DNA from: Microbacterium kyungheense
GTDB lineage: Bacteria > Actinomycetota > Actinomycetes > Actinomycetales > Microbacteriaceae
Length of the DNA stretch: 64,000 nt
NCBI RefSeq assembly: GCF_006783905.1
Contig: NZ_VFPE01000001.1
Coordinates: forward strand, 558,001 to 622,000
Direction: 5' to 3'
This document shows positions 25,032 through 33,618 of the stretch, piece after piece (positions within the stretch are counted from its first letter, which is position 1; every line of letters begins with the position of its first letter). The position numbers were made by a program, and so were the translations under genes. The notes beneath the pieces were generated by a model. It was not told the DNA's origin, did no database searches, and saw only the letters and a program-made list of their open reading frames with translations.

Positions 25032-25777
25032 TGGGCTCGGCTGAGGTCCGGATGAATCGGGCGCCCGCGCGGCGCAGCGCCGCGGCGCAGCTCACCATCA
25101 CCGAGACGAAGCTGCTCTCGCGGGATCCGGGTGCGTTCTTCACGCTCGTGATCCCCGTCTTCATCCTGATCGCGTTCGGCAGTTCCGTCAGCGCCGGCGA
25201 TGTGACGCTGCTCCCGATGACGCTGGCGATCTCGGTCGCCCTCGTCGCGCTCTATCTCATGCCCACCGCACTGGCCACGTACCGGGAGAAGGGGATCCTG
25301 AGACGGCTGTCCACGACTCCCGTCCGGCCGGGGATCATCCTCGTCGTGCAGCTCGCGCTCCAGGTCGCGATGGCATGGGGCGCCGGCATCCTTCTCATCC
25401 TGGGTGCGATGGTGCTGTACGGGGCGCAGATCCCCGCCGATGCGCCGGCGTTGCTCGGGGTCTACGCGCTGGGAACCCTGGCGGTGTTCTCGCTCGGGCT
25501 CGTCATCGCCGCGGTCGCTCCCAGCGGCAGGGCCGCGAACGGCATCGGGGTGCTGCTCTACTTCCCCCTCGCGTACCTCGCTGGCCTGCTTCAGCCCACG
25601 CCGCTCATGCCCGCTACCATGGTGCGCATCGGGGAGTTCACCCCGCTGGGTGCGTTCCGCTCGGTTCTGCACGACGTGTGGACAACGCAACCGCTTGAGC
25701 CGGCTCCTCTGGTGCTCATGGCCGCGTACGCGGTGGTGCTCACCCTGGTCGCCGTCAAGCTCTTCCGCTGGGAGTGA
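25028..25777 (+). CDS. ABC-2 type permease
   Basis: A 249-residue permease with six hydrophobic helices and the ABC-2 conserved loop YREKGILRRLSTTPVRPG near residue 82. ATG 25028 overlaps the ATPase stop by four bases (a second ATG at 25031 is also possible). The TPLGAFRSVLHDVW block near 202 is usual near the end of this family. It should form the channel for the ATPase before it; direction is probably export. Confidence 0.92.
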   Translation: MMGSAEVRMNRAPARRSAAAQLTITETKLLSRDPGAFFTLVIPVFILIAFGSSVSAGDVTLLPMTLAISVALVALYLMPTALATYREKGILRRLSTTPVRPGIILVVQLALQVAMAWGAGILLILGAMVLYGAQIPADAPALLGVYALGTLAVFSLGLVIAAVAPSGRAANGIGVLLYFPLAYLAGLLQPTPLMPATMVRIGEFTPLGAFRSVLHDVWTTQPLEPAPLVLMAAYAVVLTLVAVKLFRWE

Positions 25778-25779
25778 GG

Positions 25780-27000
25780 ATGGACCGGCAGGACGCGAGA
25801 CTCGTGGTCGTCGAGCAGCAGCTCGAGCGGGCGATCGCCGTGGTGCCGTACGCGCTGCTGCTGCTGTCGACGGCGTTGTCGCTGATCGCGGGGTCGCCGT
25901 CGTGGCACGAGCGGCTCGTCACTCTGGGGCTCGCGCTCCTCACGGGTCTGTGGATGTGGCTGATGTCGAGCATCCGCCCGCCCGGGCCGCTTTATGTCTG
26001 GGGTCTGATCGCGCTGATCGCGGTGCTCTCGGTGCGCGACCCGTGGTTCGCCGGGTTCTTCGGCTTCGTCGGCTACCTTCAGTCGTGGCACCATCTTCGT
26101 GGCGCCTGGCGGATCGCGGGAGTCGCGGCCACCGCCGTCGTCACCCTGACGCCGCTGTTCGGCGATGTGATCCCGCCCACTCCCCTCGGCGTGCTCGTGT
26201 CGGCGATCGTGCTCGCCGTTCTCGTCATGATGGTCGTGCTCTTCAGCCTGCTGGGCGACGTCACATCCGAACGGACGCGCGAGCGCACGAGCATGATCGC
26301 GCAGCTCGAAGACACGCTGCGCGAGAACGAGCAGCTGCACCGACGACTCATCGATCAGGCGCGAGAGGGCGGTGCGCGAGCGGAGCGTGAACGGATCGCG
26401 ATGGACATCCACGACACGCTGGCGCAGGGATTCGCCGGCATCATCACTCAGGTGCAGGCCGCCCAGACGGCCGCCGACCGAGCCGACGATCCCGACACGC
26501 GACACCACCTCGGGCTCGCCGTGTCGCTGGCGCGCGTCGGACTCGATGAGGCGCGCCGCTCCGTGCGGGCGATCGGCCCGCGGATGCTCGACGCCGCCGT
26601 CCTGCCGCAGGCGATCACCGCGCTGGCGGCCGAATGGAGCGAGCGCAGCGGCGTGCGCGCGGTCGTCCAGACGACGGGAACCCCCGAGCCGCTCCACCCC
26701 GAGGTCGAGACGACGCTCCTCCGCGTGGCGCAGGAGGCGCTCGCCAATGCGGCGAAGCACGCCGCAGCCACGCGCGCAGGGGTCACGCTCTCGTACATGG
26801 GCGATATCGTCTCGATCGACATCCGCGACGACGGAAAGGGCTTCGACATGGCCGAGGGCAGGACGCAGGGCGGGTTCGGCCTCATCTCCATGCGTGAGCG
26901 CGCGGCTCGCGTCGACGGGTCGCTCGCGATCGAATCCGCTCCGGGCGCCGGCACGGCGGTGTCGGCCACGCTGCCCGCGCTGTCGCGAGACAGCGCATGA
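25780..27000 (+). CDS. Sensor histidine kinase, HisKA_3 (NarL/DesK-type)
   Basis: A 406-residue membrane kinase. Five to six hydrophobic helices fill residues about 20-155, with very short outer loops, so it probably senses within the membrane. A coiled-coil linker (TSERTRERTSMIAQLEDTLRE) leads to the phosphorylation site ERIAMDIHDTLAQGF near residue 210 and the HATPase_c domain (ALANAAKHAAATRAG, DDGKGFD, GGFGLISMRERA). ATG 25780 or GTG 25774, which overlaps the permease stop as GTGA, could be the start. It overlaps the response regulator by ATGA, forming a clear cognate pair. Confidence 0.92.
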   Translation: MDRQDARLVVVEQQLERAIAVVPYALLLLSTALSLIAGSPSWHERLVTLGLALLTGLWMWLMSSIRPPGPLYVWGLIALIAVLSVRDPWFAGFFGFVGYLQSWHHLRGAWRIAGVAATAVVTLTPLFGDVIPPTPLGVLVSAIVLAVLVMMVVLFSLLGDVTSERTRERTSMIAQLEDTLRENEQLHRRLIDQAREGGARAERERIAMDIHDTLAQGFAGIITQVQAAQTAADRADDPDTRHHLGLAVSLARVGLDEARRSVRAIGPRMLDAAVLPQAITALAAEWSERSGVRAVVQTTGTPEPLHPEVETTLLRVAQEALANAAKHAAATRAGVTLSYMGDIVSIDIRDDGKGFDMAEGRTQGGFGLISMRERAARVDGSLAIESAPGAGTAVSATLPALSRDSA

Positions 27001-27626
27001 GCGGCGCACCGATCCGCGTCATGATCGTAGATGACCACCCGATCGTGCGGGATGGTCTTCGCGGGATGTTCGAGGGCGCCGACGGCATCGAGGTCGTCGG
27101 CGATGCGGGCGACGGAGCCCGCGCCGTGGATCTGGCGCTGGTGCTGGATCCGGATGTCATCCTGATGGATCTGCGGATGCCGCGTCTCGACGGCGTCGCG
27201 GCGATTCGCCGCCTGACCGAGCTCGGCGTGGGGGCTCGCGTCGTGGTGTTGACGACCTACGACACCGAGGCCGAGGTGCTGCCGGCGATCGAGGCCGGAG
27301 CGACGGGGTATCTGCTCAAGGACGCGGCGACCGACCAGCTTCTGGGTGCCGTCGAGGCCGCCGCTCGCGGTGAAGCCGTGCTCGCGCCCGCGGTGACCAG
27401 CCGGCTCATGGGGCGCCTGCGCGAGCCCGAGCCCGTGCTCACGGAGCGCGAGCTCGAAGTCCTCCGGCTCGTCGCCGAAGGAACGACCAACCGTGACATC
27501 GCGTCGTCGCTGTTCCTCAGCGAAGCCACGGTGAAGACGCACCTGCTGCACATCTACGCGAAGCTGGGTGCGACGGACCGTGCTGCCGCGGTCGCCGTCG
27601 GCTTCCAGCGTGGGCTCCTCCGGTGA
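26997..27626 (+). CDS. Response regulator, NarL/LuxR family
   Basis: A 209-residue two-domain regulator. Receiver domain: acidic pocket VDDHP at 11-15, phosphorylation Asp58 in ILMDLRMP, and Lys in GYLLKDA near 105. The C-terminal LuxR-type helix-turn-helix has LTERELEVLRLVAEG near 147 and NRDIASSLFLSEATVKTHLLHIYAK near 165. It closes the ABC/kinase operon and very likely controls that operon. Confidence 0.93.
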   Translation: MSGAPIRVMIVDDHPIVRDGLRGMFEGADGIEVVGDAGDGARAVDLALVLDPDVILMDLRMPRLDGVAAIRRLTELGVGARVVVLTTYDTEAEVLPAIEAGATGYLLKDAATDQLLGAVEAAARGEAVLAPAVTSRLMGRLREPEPVLTERELEVLRLVAEGTTNRDIASSLFLSEATVKTHLLHIYAKLGATDRAAAVAVGFQRGLLR

Positions 27627-27721
27627 CCTGACGGCTTCCTGTTCACCGCACCGACGGCCGGCACCAGTCGACGCCGCGCATCGTGGGGGAGTACATTGAC
27701 GCCACCAGCCTGGAGGTGATC

Positions 27722-28186
27722 GTGAAGAGACGACAGACTCAGCACGCCATCACTGACGAAGAGCAGTGGGCGCGCTACGCATTCGTGCTGGGCAACGTTC
27801 CGGCGAGCGTCGCCGACAAGGCGTTCGCCGCGGGGTTCGCCCGGCTGCCGCTGGCACACCGCGAGGTGATCGTCGATCAGCTGCGCTCACAGCTGCCGGA
27901 TGTCCCGTCGAACACGGCGGAGGTGCCCGAGGTATTCGCCCGGCTCATGCGCGATCTGCGGGCGCGCGCCGCCCTCGTCGGCATCGGCGCAGCGACCGCG
28001 CTCGCGGCGGAGTTCGTCGCGAGCGCGCCGATCGCCGCCTACTTCGCGAGAGGCGTGGGGTCGGTGTCGATCGAGCATCAGCCGCTGTGGGTGCAGGAGC
28101 TCGCCGGCCACGAGGTCGCCCCGATCGACGGAGGGCGGGCGCACCACCGGCCCGGCGTGAACTCGGGCGAGTGGTTCGGCACTTGA
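27722..28186 (+). CDS. Hypothetical protein (154 residues)
   Basis: Starts at GTG 27722 with GGAGG five bases upstream. The first half is charged and helical (ITDEEQWARYAFVLGNVPASVADKA; LPLAHREVIVDQL), the middle has a hydrophobic stretch (LVGIGAATALAAEFVASAPIAAYF) that could be one membrane helix, and the end is His/Gly/Pro rich. No known domain is recognised. It sits alone after the ABC/kinase operon and before a hairpin terminator. Confidence 0.7.
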   Translation: MKRRQTQHAITDEEQWARYAFVLGNVPASVADKAFAAGFARLPLAHREVIVDQLRSQLPDVPSNTAEVPEVFARLMRDLRARAALVGIGAATALAAEFVASAPIAAYFARGVGSVSIEHQPLWVQELAGHEVAPIDGGRAHHRPGVNSGEWFGT

Positions 28187-28265
28187 GGCGTCGGGTGGAT
28201 GCCGCACCCGGCGCCGCCCGGCGGCACGGGTTCTGCCCCGCGCCGGCGGGTCACGCGCCTCCGCG

Positions 28266-28302
28266 CGAAGAGCGCGCCCGGGCAGTCCGAGCGCGCTCTT
28301 CG
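28266..28302. terminator. Hairpin between convergent genes
   Basis: Arms CGAAGAGCGCGC and GCGCGCTCTTCG enclose 13 bases, between the 154-residue gene ending at 28186 and the small basic gene ending at 28313 on the other strand. Confidence 0.7.
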
Positions 28303-28312
28303 GCGACGTTCG

Positions 28313-28447
28313 TCAACCGGACGCACCCTTGCGTGGTTTGATGAACGCTCGGGATTCCTGGCTCGCGCGCTTCTCGGCGCGCTTCTCCTTCAGGGACGAC
28401 TTGGCGACCTTCTTGGCGCCCTTCGCTCGCGGTGATCTGTCTGACAT
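28313..28447 (-). CDS. Small lysine/arginine-rich protein (44 residues)
   Basis: A very basic 44-residue product: it starts MSDRSPRAKGAKKVAKSSLK and continues EKRAEKRASQESRAFIKPRKGASG. More than a third of residues are Lys or Arg, with no hydrophobic core. Similar tiny basic proteins occur in many actinobacteria and may bind nucleic acid, but that is inference. The start ATG 28447 has GGGAAGCGAG upstream. A good hairpin follows its stop, which supports it as an expressed gene. Confidence 0.65.
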   Translation of the reverse strand: MSDRSPRAKGAKKVAKSSLKEKRAEKRASQESRAFIKPRKGASG

Positions 28448-28586
28448 GGAGGACTCGCTTCCCCTGGTCGGCTGGCGGGTGAACCCCCGACCATAGCCGG
28501 TTCCCCGGCGAAGTCAATTCCGCCTGTGATGCGAGCAGAAATCCCGCTGACTTGCCTTTTTCTGGAACCCGGCTATGGTGAGGGCC

Positions 28587-28751
28587 ATGATCACGAGCAC
28601 CCGTCACCATCGCACAGAGCGTCCGTCCGGCGCCTCCGTGGTGACGGCCGTCGTCGAGATCGCCGGCGCGCGCCACGAGGTGCTCCCGCCCCGGCAGATC
28701 TTCGCCGCGGGACTGGTCCCTCAGCCTCCCCGCCGCGCCGAGCCCCCGTGA
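28587..28751 (+). CDS. Small hypothetical protein (54 residues)
   Basis: ATG 28587 follows TGAGGG at a normal distance. The product has a basic start (MITSTRHHRTERPSG), a short strand-like core (SVVTAVVEIAGARHEVLPPRQIFAAG) and a Pro/Arg tail. Third codon positions are strongly G/C. It probably shares a transcript with the 94-residue gene 85 bases downstream. Function unknown. Confidence 0.5.
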   Translation: MITSTRHHRTERPSGASVVTAVVEIAGARHEVLPPRQIFAAGLVPQPPRRAEPP

Positions 28752-28836
28752 ACCGTCGTCCTCCCGACCCGGTCGAACCGGACACATCTCGCGCGTCGCA
28801 CCTCTGCGGCGCGTTTCTCGTATCCAAGGAGCAGTC

Positions 28837-29121
28837 ATGCTGAAGCCGCGTAGCCGCAAGCCGGTCGAGATCCCCTCGGTGCCGCCCGTACCTCACGACG
28901 ATGAGCGCGGCCGTCGCCGGCGGACGCCCATGGCGTCGGTGGTGGTGGCGCGAGCCGGCCGGCTCTTCCATCCGCGCGGGGACCGAGGCATCCAGCATCG
29001 CCGGCTCGTCGATCACGCGCTGGAGGCGTCACCTGCCTGGAACGCGGGCCCCGGTGAGGAGGCGGAGGTGCCGTGGAGCACCTTCCGCGGGGCGACTGCC
29101 CGCTTCGTCGCCTTCGGGTGA
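28837..29121 (+). CDS. Hypothetical protein (94 residues)
   Basis: ATG 28837 follows CAAGGAG. The product is basic at the start (MLKPRSRKPVEIP, RGRRRRTP), with a middle ASVVVARAGRLFHPRGDRG and an acidic, aromatic end (GPGEEAEVPWSTFRGATARFVAFG). No domain is recognised. It ends 32 bases before the convergent DUF1349 gene. Confidence 0.55.
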   Translation: MLKPRSRKPVEIPSVPPVPHDDERGRRRRTPMASVVVARAGRLFHPRGDRGIQHRRLVDHALEASPAWNAGPGEEAEVPWSTFRGATARFVAFG

Positions 29122-29153
29122 CGCGGTCGTTCGGGTTCCCGGGTCGGGCCGGC

Positions 29154-29774
29154 CTACCGGCCGTCGCGCAGGTCGCCGAGGGTCTCGCGGGCGAAGCTGA
29201 CCCGCTCGAACGACACCCGGCATCCCTCACCTGTCGGGCTCTGCCCTTCGAACCCGAGCCGCACCTCGTCGATCCCGTCGCCCAGCGCGAACGCGCGTAC
29301 GAAGTGCCACCAGTCTCCGTCGGTCGAGGCGTGCAGCGCGAACAGCCGCCCGACCCGCGAGATGCGGAGCCACACCGCGTCGCCGTCGACGGTGAACGAG
29401 TTCGCGTCGTCCGAGACTCCGCGGGTGACGACCGACACCACCATCGGCGTTCCGGCGGGCGACTGCTCGAAGCACAGCTTCGCCCAGTGCCGCTCGTCGG
29501 CCCACACGAGCAGGACGGCCGCGTCGAACATCGCCCCGAAGCCCGCGTGGACGCGAGCCGAGAACACGAAGTCGCCCGCGCCGGGTGCGCCGAGCAGCGT
29601 GACCGCGTTGAGCATCGACTCGGCGGCGGTTCCGCTCTCGCCGCTCGGGTCGATGAACAGGTCCGTGTGTGCCGGCGCGACCACTTCCACGCGGTCGCCG
29701 GCGACCACCCAGTCCGAGCCCGGCGAAGGCGTCAGGCCGAAAGGGATGCCCGGAACGGCGAAGGTTGTCGACAT
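29154..29774 (-). CDS. DUF1349 (concanavalin-like fold) protein
   Basis: A 206-residue protein with the DUF1349 pattern: HTDLFIDPSGE near residue 36, FVFSARVHAGFGAMFDAAVLLVW near 70, WAKLCFEQSPAGTPMVVSVVT near 97 and DGDWWHFVRAFAL near 153. The family has a jelly-roll, lectin-like fold and often lies next to sugar genes, but its biochemical job is not settled. No signal peptide. It is divergent from the oxidoreductase gene across a 118-base gap. Confidence 0.8.
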   Translation of the reverse strand: MSTTFAVPGIPFGLTPSPGSDWVVAGDRVEVVAPAHTDLFIDPSGESGTAAESMLNAVTLLGAPGAGDFVFSARVHAGFGAMFDAAVLLVWADERHWAKLCFEQSPAGTPMVVSVVTRGVSDDANSFTVDGDAVWLRISRVGRLFALHASTDGDWWHFVRAFALGDGIDEVRLGFEGQSPTGEGCRVSFERVSFARETLGDLRDGR

Positions 29775-29892
29775 CGAAGGTCTCCTCGGGGGTTGTGGTC
29801 AGGTCGCAGGAGGGATGGATGCCGCACGCACATCCCGCAACATCATCCCGCGGCAGGGAAGCCTCCGCGTGCACACGGCGTTGCCCCTTCAC

Positions 29893-30921
29893 ATGCGATC
29901 GATCGTCTACTCCCGCACCGGTACGTCGTCCGTCCTCTCGCTTGCGGATCGTGAGCCCGCAGCCCCCGGTCCGGGGGAGGTGCGGGTACGCGTCGCCGTG
30001 TCGGGCGTGAACCCGACCGACTGGAAGTCCCGTGCGGGCAGCGGAGCGCGGTCGGCGTTCGACGAGATCGTGCCCAACCAGGACGGCGCCGGCGTCATCG
30101 ACGCCGTGGGTGACGGAGTGGAGCAGCTCTCGGTCGGCGACCGCGTGTGGCTGTACCTCGCGCAGCATCAGCGGCCCACGGGCACGGCGCAGGAGTACAC
30201 GGTCGTCCCGGCGGAGCGCGCGGTCAAGCTGCCGGACGGCATCGGCTTCGATGTCGCCGCAAGCCTCGGGGTGCCGGCGATGACGGCGCATCGCGCGCTC
30301 ACCGTGCACGAGTCCGGGCCCGCGCGGCTCTCGCCCGGATCACTCGGCGGACGCGTCGTGCTGGTGGCCGGGGGAGCAGGCGCCGTCGGGCACGCCGCCA
30401 TCCAGCTCGCCGTCTGGGCGGGCGCCACCGTCATCGCGACGATCTCCAGTGACGAGAAGGCCGCACTCGCGACAGCCGCCGGCGCGCACCACGTCGTGAA
30501 CTACCGCGACGGCGACGCCGCCGACCAGATCTCGGCGCTCGCCCCCGACGGGGTCGACCACATCGTCGAGGTGTCCATCACGCAGAACGCTGCGCTGGAC
30601 GCCCAGGTGATCGCCAACCACGGCTCGATCGCCTACTACGCCGACAACGGCGGCGACCAGGCGACCATCCCGGTGCGGCCGACCTTCGCGAAGAACGTCC
30701 GCATCCAGGGGCTGCTGCTGTACACGGTGGGCGAGGCCGCGCTGTCCGCCGCCGTCGACGACATCACGGCGGCACTCCGCGACGGCGCGCTCCCCGTCGG
30801 CGAGGCCGCCGGACTGCCGCTCACCTGGTTCCCGCTCGAAGCGACCGCCGCCGCCCACGACGCCGTCGAGCAGGGCGCCGTGGGCAAGGTGCTCATCGAC
30901 GTCAGCGGCGTCAACAGCTGA
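29893..30921 (+). CDS. Zinc-independent medium-chain oxidoreductase (NADPH:quinone reductase-like)
   Basis: A 342-residue MDR-superfamily enzyme. The N-terminal GroES-like domain (GVNPTDWKSRAG near residue 40, NQDGAGVIDAVGDGVEQLSVGDRVW near 62) lacks the Cys/His/Glu zinc ligands of alcohol dehydrogenases, and the Rossmann nucleotide site is VLVAGGAGAVGHAAIQLA near 158. This pattern fits quinone reductases/enoyl reductases (QOR/CrtJ-like). The start ATG 29893 begins MRSIVYSRTG; a GTG upstream is possible. It ends 21 bases from the convergent MFS gene. Confidence 0.85.
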   Translation: MRSIVYSRTGTSSVLSLADREPAAPGPGEVRVRVAVSGVNPTDWKSRAGSGARSAFDEIVPNQDGAGVIDAVGDGVEQLSVGDRVWLYLAQHQRPTGTAQEYTVVPAERAVKLPDGIGFDVAASLGVPAMTAHRALTVHESGPARLSPGSLGGRVVLVAGGAGAVGHAAIQLAVWAGATVIATISSDEKAALATAAGAHHVVNYRDGDAADQISALAPDGVDHIVEVSITQNAALDAQVIANHGSIAYYADNGGDQATIPVRPTFAKNVRIQGLLLYTVGEAALSAAVDDITAALRDGALPVGEAAGLPLTWFPLEATAAAHDAVEQGAVGKVLIDVSGVNS

Positions 30922-30942
30922 CGGCATCCACGAGTCTTCCGT

Positions 30943-32400
30943 CTATTCGGTGGCGGCGTCCGACCCGGAAGGGATGGATGCCGCCACCTCGGGCTTCTTC
31001 GCCGGCGCGGGCAGTGCAAAGCAGACACCGACGGCGACCACCGTGAACCCGATGGCCCACCAGAACGCCACGTCGAAGCCGGACGCGACGTCGCTGATGC
31101 TGCTCGCGCCGCTCGTGGTCGCCTCGAGGATGACCGCGAGGATCGCGGTGCCGAACGCGCCGCCGATCTGCTGAGCAAGGCGCGTGATGATGCTGGCGTG
31201 CGGCACCTCGTCGCGTTCGAGGCCCACGAAAGCTACCGACATCACCGGGATCATGACGGCGCCCATGCCGAAGCCGCGCACGACGAGCACCAGCGCGAGC
31301 CAGAGCTCGTTGGTGGTGCCGTCCGAGAGTGCGAAGGGGATCGTCGCGAGACCCATGACGATGAACCCTGCGATCGCCACCGTGCGCGCGCCGAGCGAGT
31401 CGGTGAGGCGGCCGGCGAGGGTGCGGCTGAGCAGCGCGCCCACGCCCTGGGGGATCAGCAGCAGTGCGGCGGTGAGCACGTCGGTGCCGCGGACGATCTG
31501 GAAGTACAGCGGCAGCAGCAGCATGGATCCGTACAGCGAGGCGCCCGAGAGGAAGAGGACCGCGCTGGATGCCGCCACCGGCCGCCGCCGCAGCAGTCCG
31601 ACGTCGACCAGGGCAGCCTTCGGTCGCCGCACCTGCGAGTAGACGAACGCCGCCATCAGGACGAGGCCGGCGACGAGGGGGAGCCACACGTCGGTGCGGG
31701 CGAAGCCGCCGTCCTGGCTGACGTTCGAGAGGCCGTAGAGGATGCCGACGAGAGCGGGCGAGACCAGCACCAGGCCGACCCAGTCGAGCATGGGGCGGCC
31801 GCGCGGCGGGTCGTTGGGGAGCAAGCGCCAGGCCAGCGCGAGGCCGACGAGGCAGAACGGGACGTTGATCCAGAAGATCCAGTGCCAGTCGAGCCAGTTG
31901 AGGATGAGGCCGCCGAGGACCGGGCCGAGGATGGGACCGAGCGCGGCCGGGAGGCTGACCATCGCCATGAGGCGTCCGAGACCGGCGCCGGCGGGGACCT
32001 GCTGGATCGCAAGGGTCGCCATGAGCGGCATCATGAGGCCGCCGCCGAGGCCCTGGATCACGCGGAAGGTGATGAGGCTCGGCGCGTCCCACGCGAGGCT
32101 GCACGCGATCGAGGCGAGCAGGAAGATCGTGAGCGCGATCATCCAGAGCCGCTTGCCGCCCAGGCGCGCCTGCGCCCAGCCGACGATCGGGATGGCGACG
32201 CCGAGGGCGAGCAGGTACGCCGTGGTGACCCACTGGATCGTGCTGACGGGAACGTCGAGATCGGTGGCGAGCGTCGCCAGCGCGATGCTCATGATCGTGC
32301 TGTCGAAGATGACGGCGAGGCCGCCCGCGACGAGCACGAGTGCCGAGATGACGGCGCTGCGTGGCACGGCCGGCGCGGTGGGGGTGGTGCTGGTGGACAT
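30943..32400 (-). CDS. MFS drug exporter, EmrB/QacA (DHA2) type
   Basis: A 485-residue 14-helix exporter. VIFDSTIMSIALATLATDL near residue 30, GWAQARLGGKRLWM near 76 (motif A) and ALGPILGPVLGGLILNWLDW near 145 (motif C) are clear. ATG 32400 has TTGGAGGAG upstream. It is divergent from a TetR gene over a 73-base gap that contains a perfect AGATACA-N4-TGTATCT operator. Confidence 0.92.
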   Translation of the reverse strand: MSTSTTPTAPAVPRSAVISALVLVAGGLAVIFDSTIMSIALATLATDLDVPVSTIQWVTTAYLLALGVAIPIVGWAQARLGGKRLWMIALTIFLLASIACSLAWDAPSLITFRVIQGLGGGLMMPLMATLAIQQVPAGAGLGRLMAMVSLPAALGPILGPVLGGLILNWLDWHWIFWINVPFCLVGLALAWRLLPNDPPRGRPMLDWVGLVLVSPALVGILYGLSNVSQDGGFARTDVWLPLVAGLVLMAAFVYSQVRRPKAALVDVGLLRRRPVAASSAVLFLSGASLYGSMLLLPLYFQIVRGTDVLTAALLLIPQGVGALLSRTLAGRLTDSLGARTVAIAGFIVMGLATIPFALSDGTTNELWLALVLVVRGFGMGAVMIPVMSVAFVGLERDEVPHASIITRLAQQIGGAFGTAILAVILEATTSGASSISDVASGFDVAFWWAIGFTVVAVGVCFALPAPAKKPEVAASIPSGSDAATE

Positions 32401-32417
32401 GCGGGCTCCTCCAAATA

Positions 32418-32470
32418 AGATACAGATGTGTATCTCTGCCGTGGAGTGTACGCCGGTCGGATAAGATACA
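32418..32470. promoter_or_regulatory. TetR-type operator and overlapping divergent promoters
   Basis: A perfect dyad AGATACA-GATG-TGTATCT lies at 32418-32435, and a half site AGATACA at 32464-32470. The sequence TAAGAT at 32462-32467 could be the -10 of the TetR gene; its start point would then fall on or next to the ATG at 32474, so the TetR message may be leaderless. Confidence 0.75.
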
Positions 32471-32473
32471 CAA

Positions 32474-33073
32474 ATGGATCTTGAGCAGCCGGCCAAGCGA
32501 CGTCGCGGACAGGAGCTCGAAGAGGCGATCCTCGCCGCCGGCTGGGCGCAGCTGATGGAGGGCGGCTACCACGCGTTCACGATCGACGCGGTCGCCGAGA
32601 AGGCAGAGACGAGCCGGTCGGTGATCTACCGGCGCTGGCCGGACCGGGACGCGCTGATGGATGCGACGCTCGCGTACGGCCTGAACAAGGACCGCGTCGA
32701 ACCGCCCGACACGGGCAGCCTGCGCGGCGACATCATCGAGTCGCTGAAGCGCTCGAACCTCTCACGCGCGGGGATCGCGCCGCTCATGAGCGTGTTCATG
32801 GGTGCGTACTACGCCGACTCGGGCCGCACCTTCGCCGACGTGCGCGAGCGGGCACTGGGGCAGCGGGCGGCGGGGTCACTCGACGTGATCCTGGAGCGCG
32901 CGATCGCGCGCGGTGAGGCCGACCCCGCGAAGCTCACGCCGCGGGTGCGGTCGGTGGCCGTGGACCTGTACCGGCACGACCTGCTGATGACGGCGGCGCC
33001 GTTGCCGGACGAGGCGATCGAGGCGATCGTGGACGAGGTGTTCCTGCCGCTGGTGCGGCCCGACGCCCGGTGA
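32474..33073 (+). CDS. TetR/AcrR-family transcriptional regulator
   Basis: A 199-residue regulator with helix-turn-helix FTIDAVAEKAETSRSVIYRRW at residues about 35-55 and a TetR_C_33-like C-terminal half. No ribosome site precedes ATG 32474, and the operator half site abuts it, which fits a leaderless message. It most likely represses the divergent exporter and itself through the operator at 32418. It ends 21 bases from the convergent glutathione peroxidase gene. Confidence 0.92.
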   Translation: MDLEQPAKRRRGQELEEAILAAGWAQLMEGGYHAFTIDAVAEKAETSRSVIYRRWPDRDALMDATLAYGLNKDRVEPPDTGSLRGDIIESLKRSNLSRAGIAPLMSVFMGAYYADSGRTFADVRERALGQRAAGSLDVILERAIARGEADPAKLTPRVRSVAVDLYRHDLLMTAAPLPDEAIEAIVDEVFLPLVRPDAR

Positions 33074-33094
33074 GGCTGGTGGGTCTGTCTGGTG

Positions 33095-33583
33095 TCAGTT
33101 GCTGGGCAGCCATTCCTCGATGGATGCCACGACCTCGGGATCGGTGGGCAGCACCTTGGGGGCGAACCGCTTGACCTCGCCGGTGGGGCTGATCACGAAC
33201 TTCTCGAAGTTCCAGGTGATGCGCCCGGCCTTGCCGTCGACGTCGGCGTTGCCGGTCAGCTCCTTGTAGAGCGGATGGGCGTGGCGCCCGTTCACGCGCA
33301 CCTTCTGTGACATCGGGAAGGTCACGCCCCACGTCGTCGAGCAGTACTCGGCCACGGCCTCTTCGGTCGAGAGCTCCTGCAGGAACTGGTTGCTCGGGAA
33401 CCCGATGACGGTGAACCCGCGCTCGCCGTACGCGCGCTGCAGCTCCTCAAGCTGCTCGTACTGCGGGGCGAGTCCGCACCGCGAGGCGACGTTCACCACG
33501 AGCGTGACGCGTCCATCGGCGAGTTCGCCGAACGTCGTCTCTTCGCCGCGGATGGTGGTGACGGGGATGTCTTGCAGGGTCAT
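33095..33583 (-). CDS. Glutathione peroxidase-family thiol peroxidase
   Basis: A 162-residue non-selenium peroxidase. The peroxidatic Cys36 is in NVASRCGLAPQYEQL, the catalytic Gln66 in GFPSNQF and Trp124 in ITWNFEKF, giving a complete Cys/Gln/Trp set. Such bacterial proteins usually use thioredoxin or mycothiol rather than glutathione. ATG 33583 follows AAGGAG. It is 35 bases downstream of an OhrR-like MarR gene on the same strand, so the pair is likely a peroxide-induced operon. Confidence 0.92.
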   Translation of the reverse strand: MTLQDIPVTTIRGEETTFGELADGRVTLVVNVASRCGLAPQYEQLEELQRAYGERGFTVIGFPSNQFLQELSTEEAVAEYCSTTWGVTFPMSQKVRVNGRHAHPLYKELTGNADVDGKAGRITWNFEKFVISPTGEVKRFAPKVLPTDPEVVASIEEWLPSN

Positions 33584-33618
33584 GCTCACTCCTTGGGTGG
33601 GGGATCCGCTTGTGGGGA

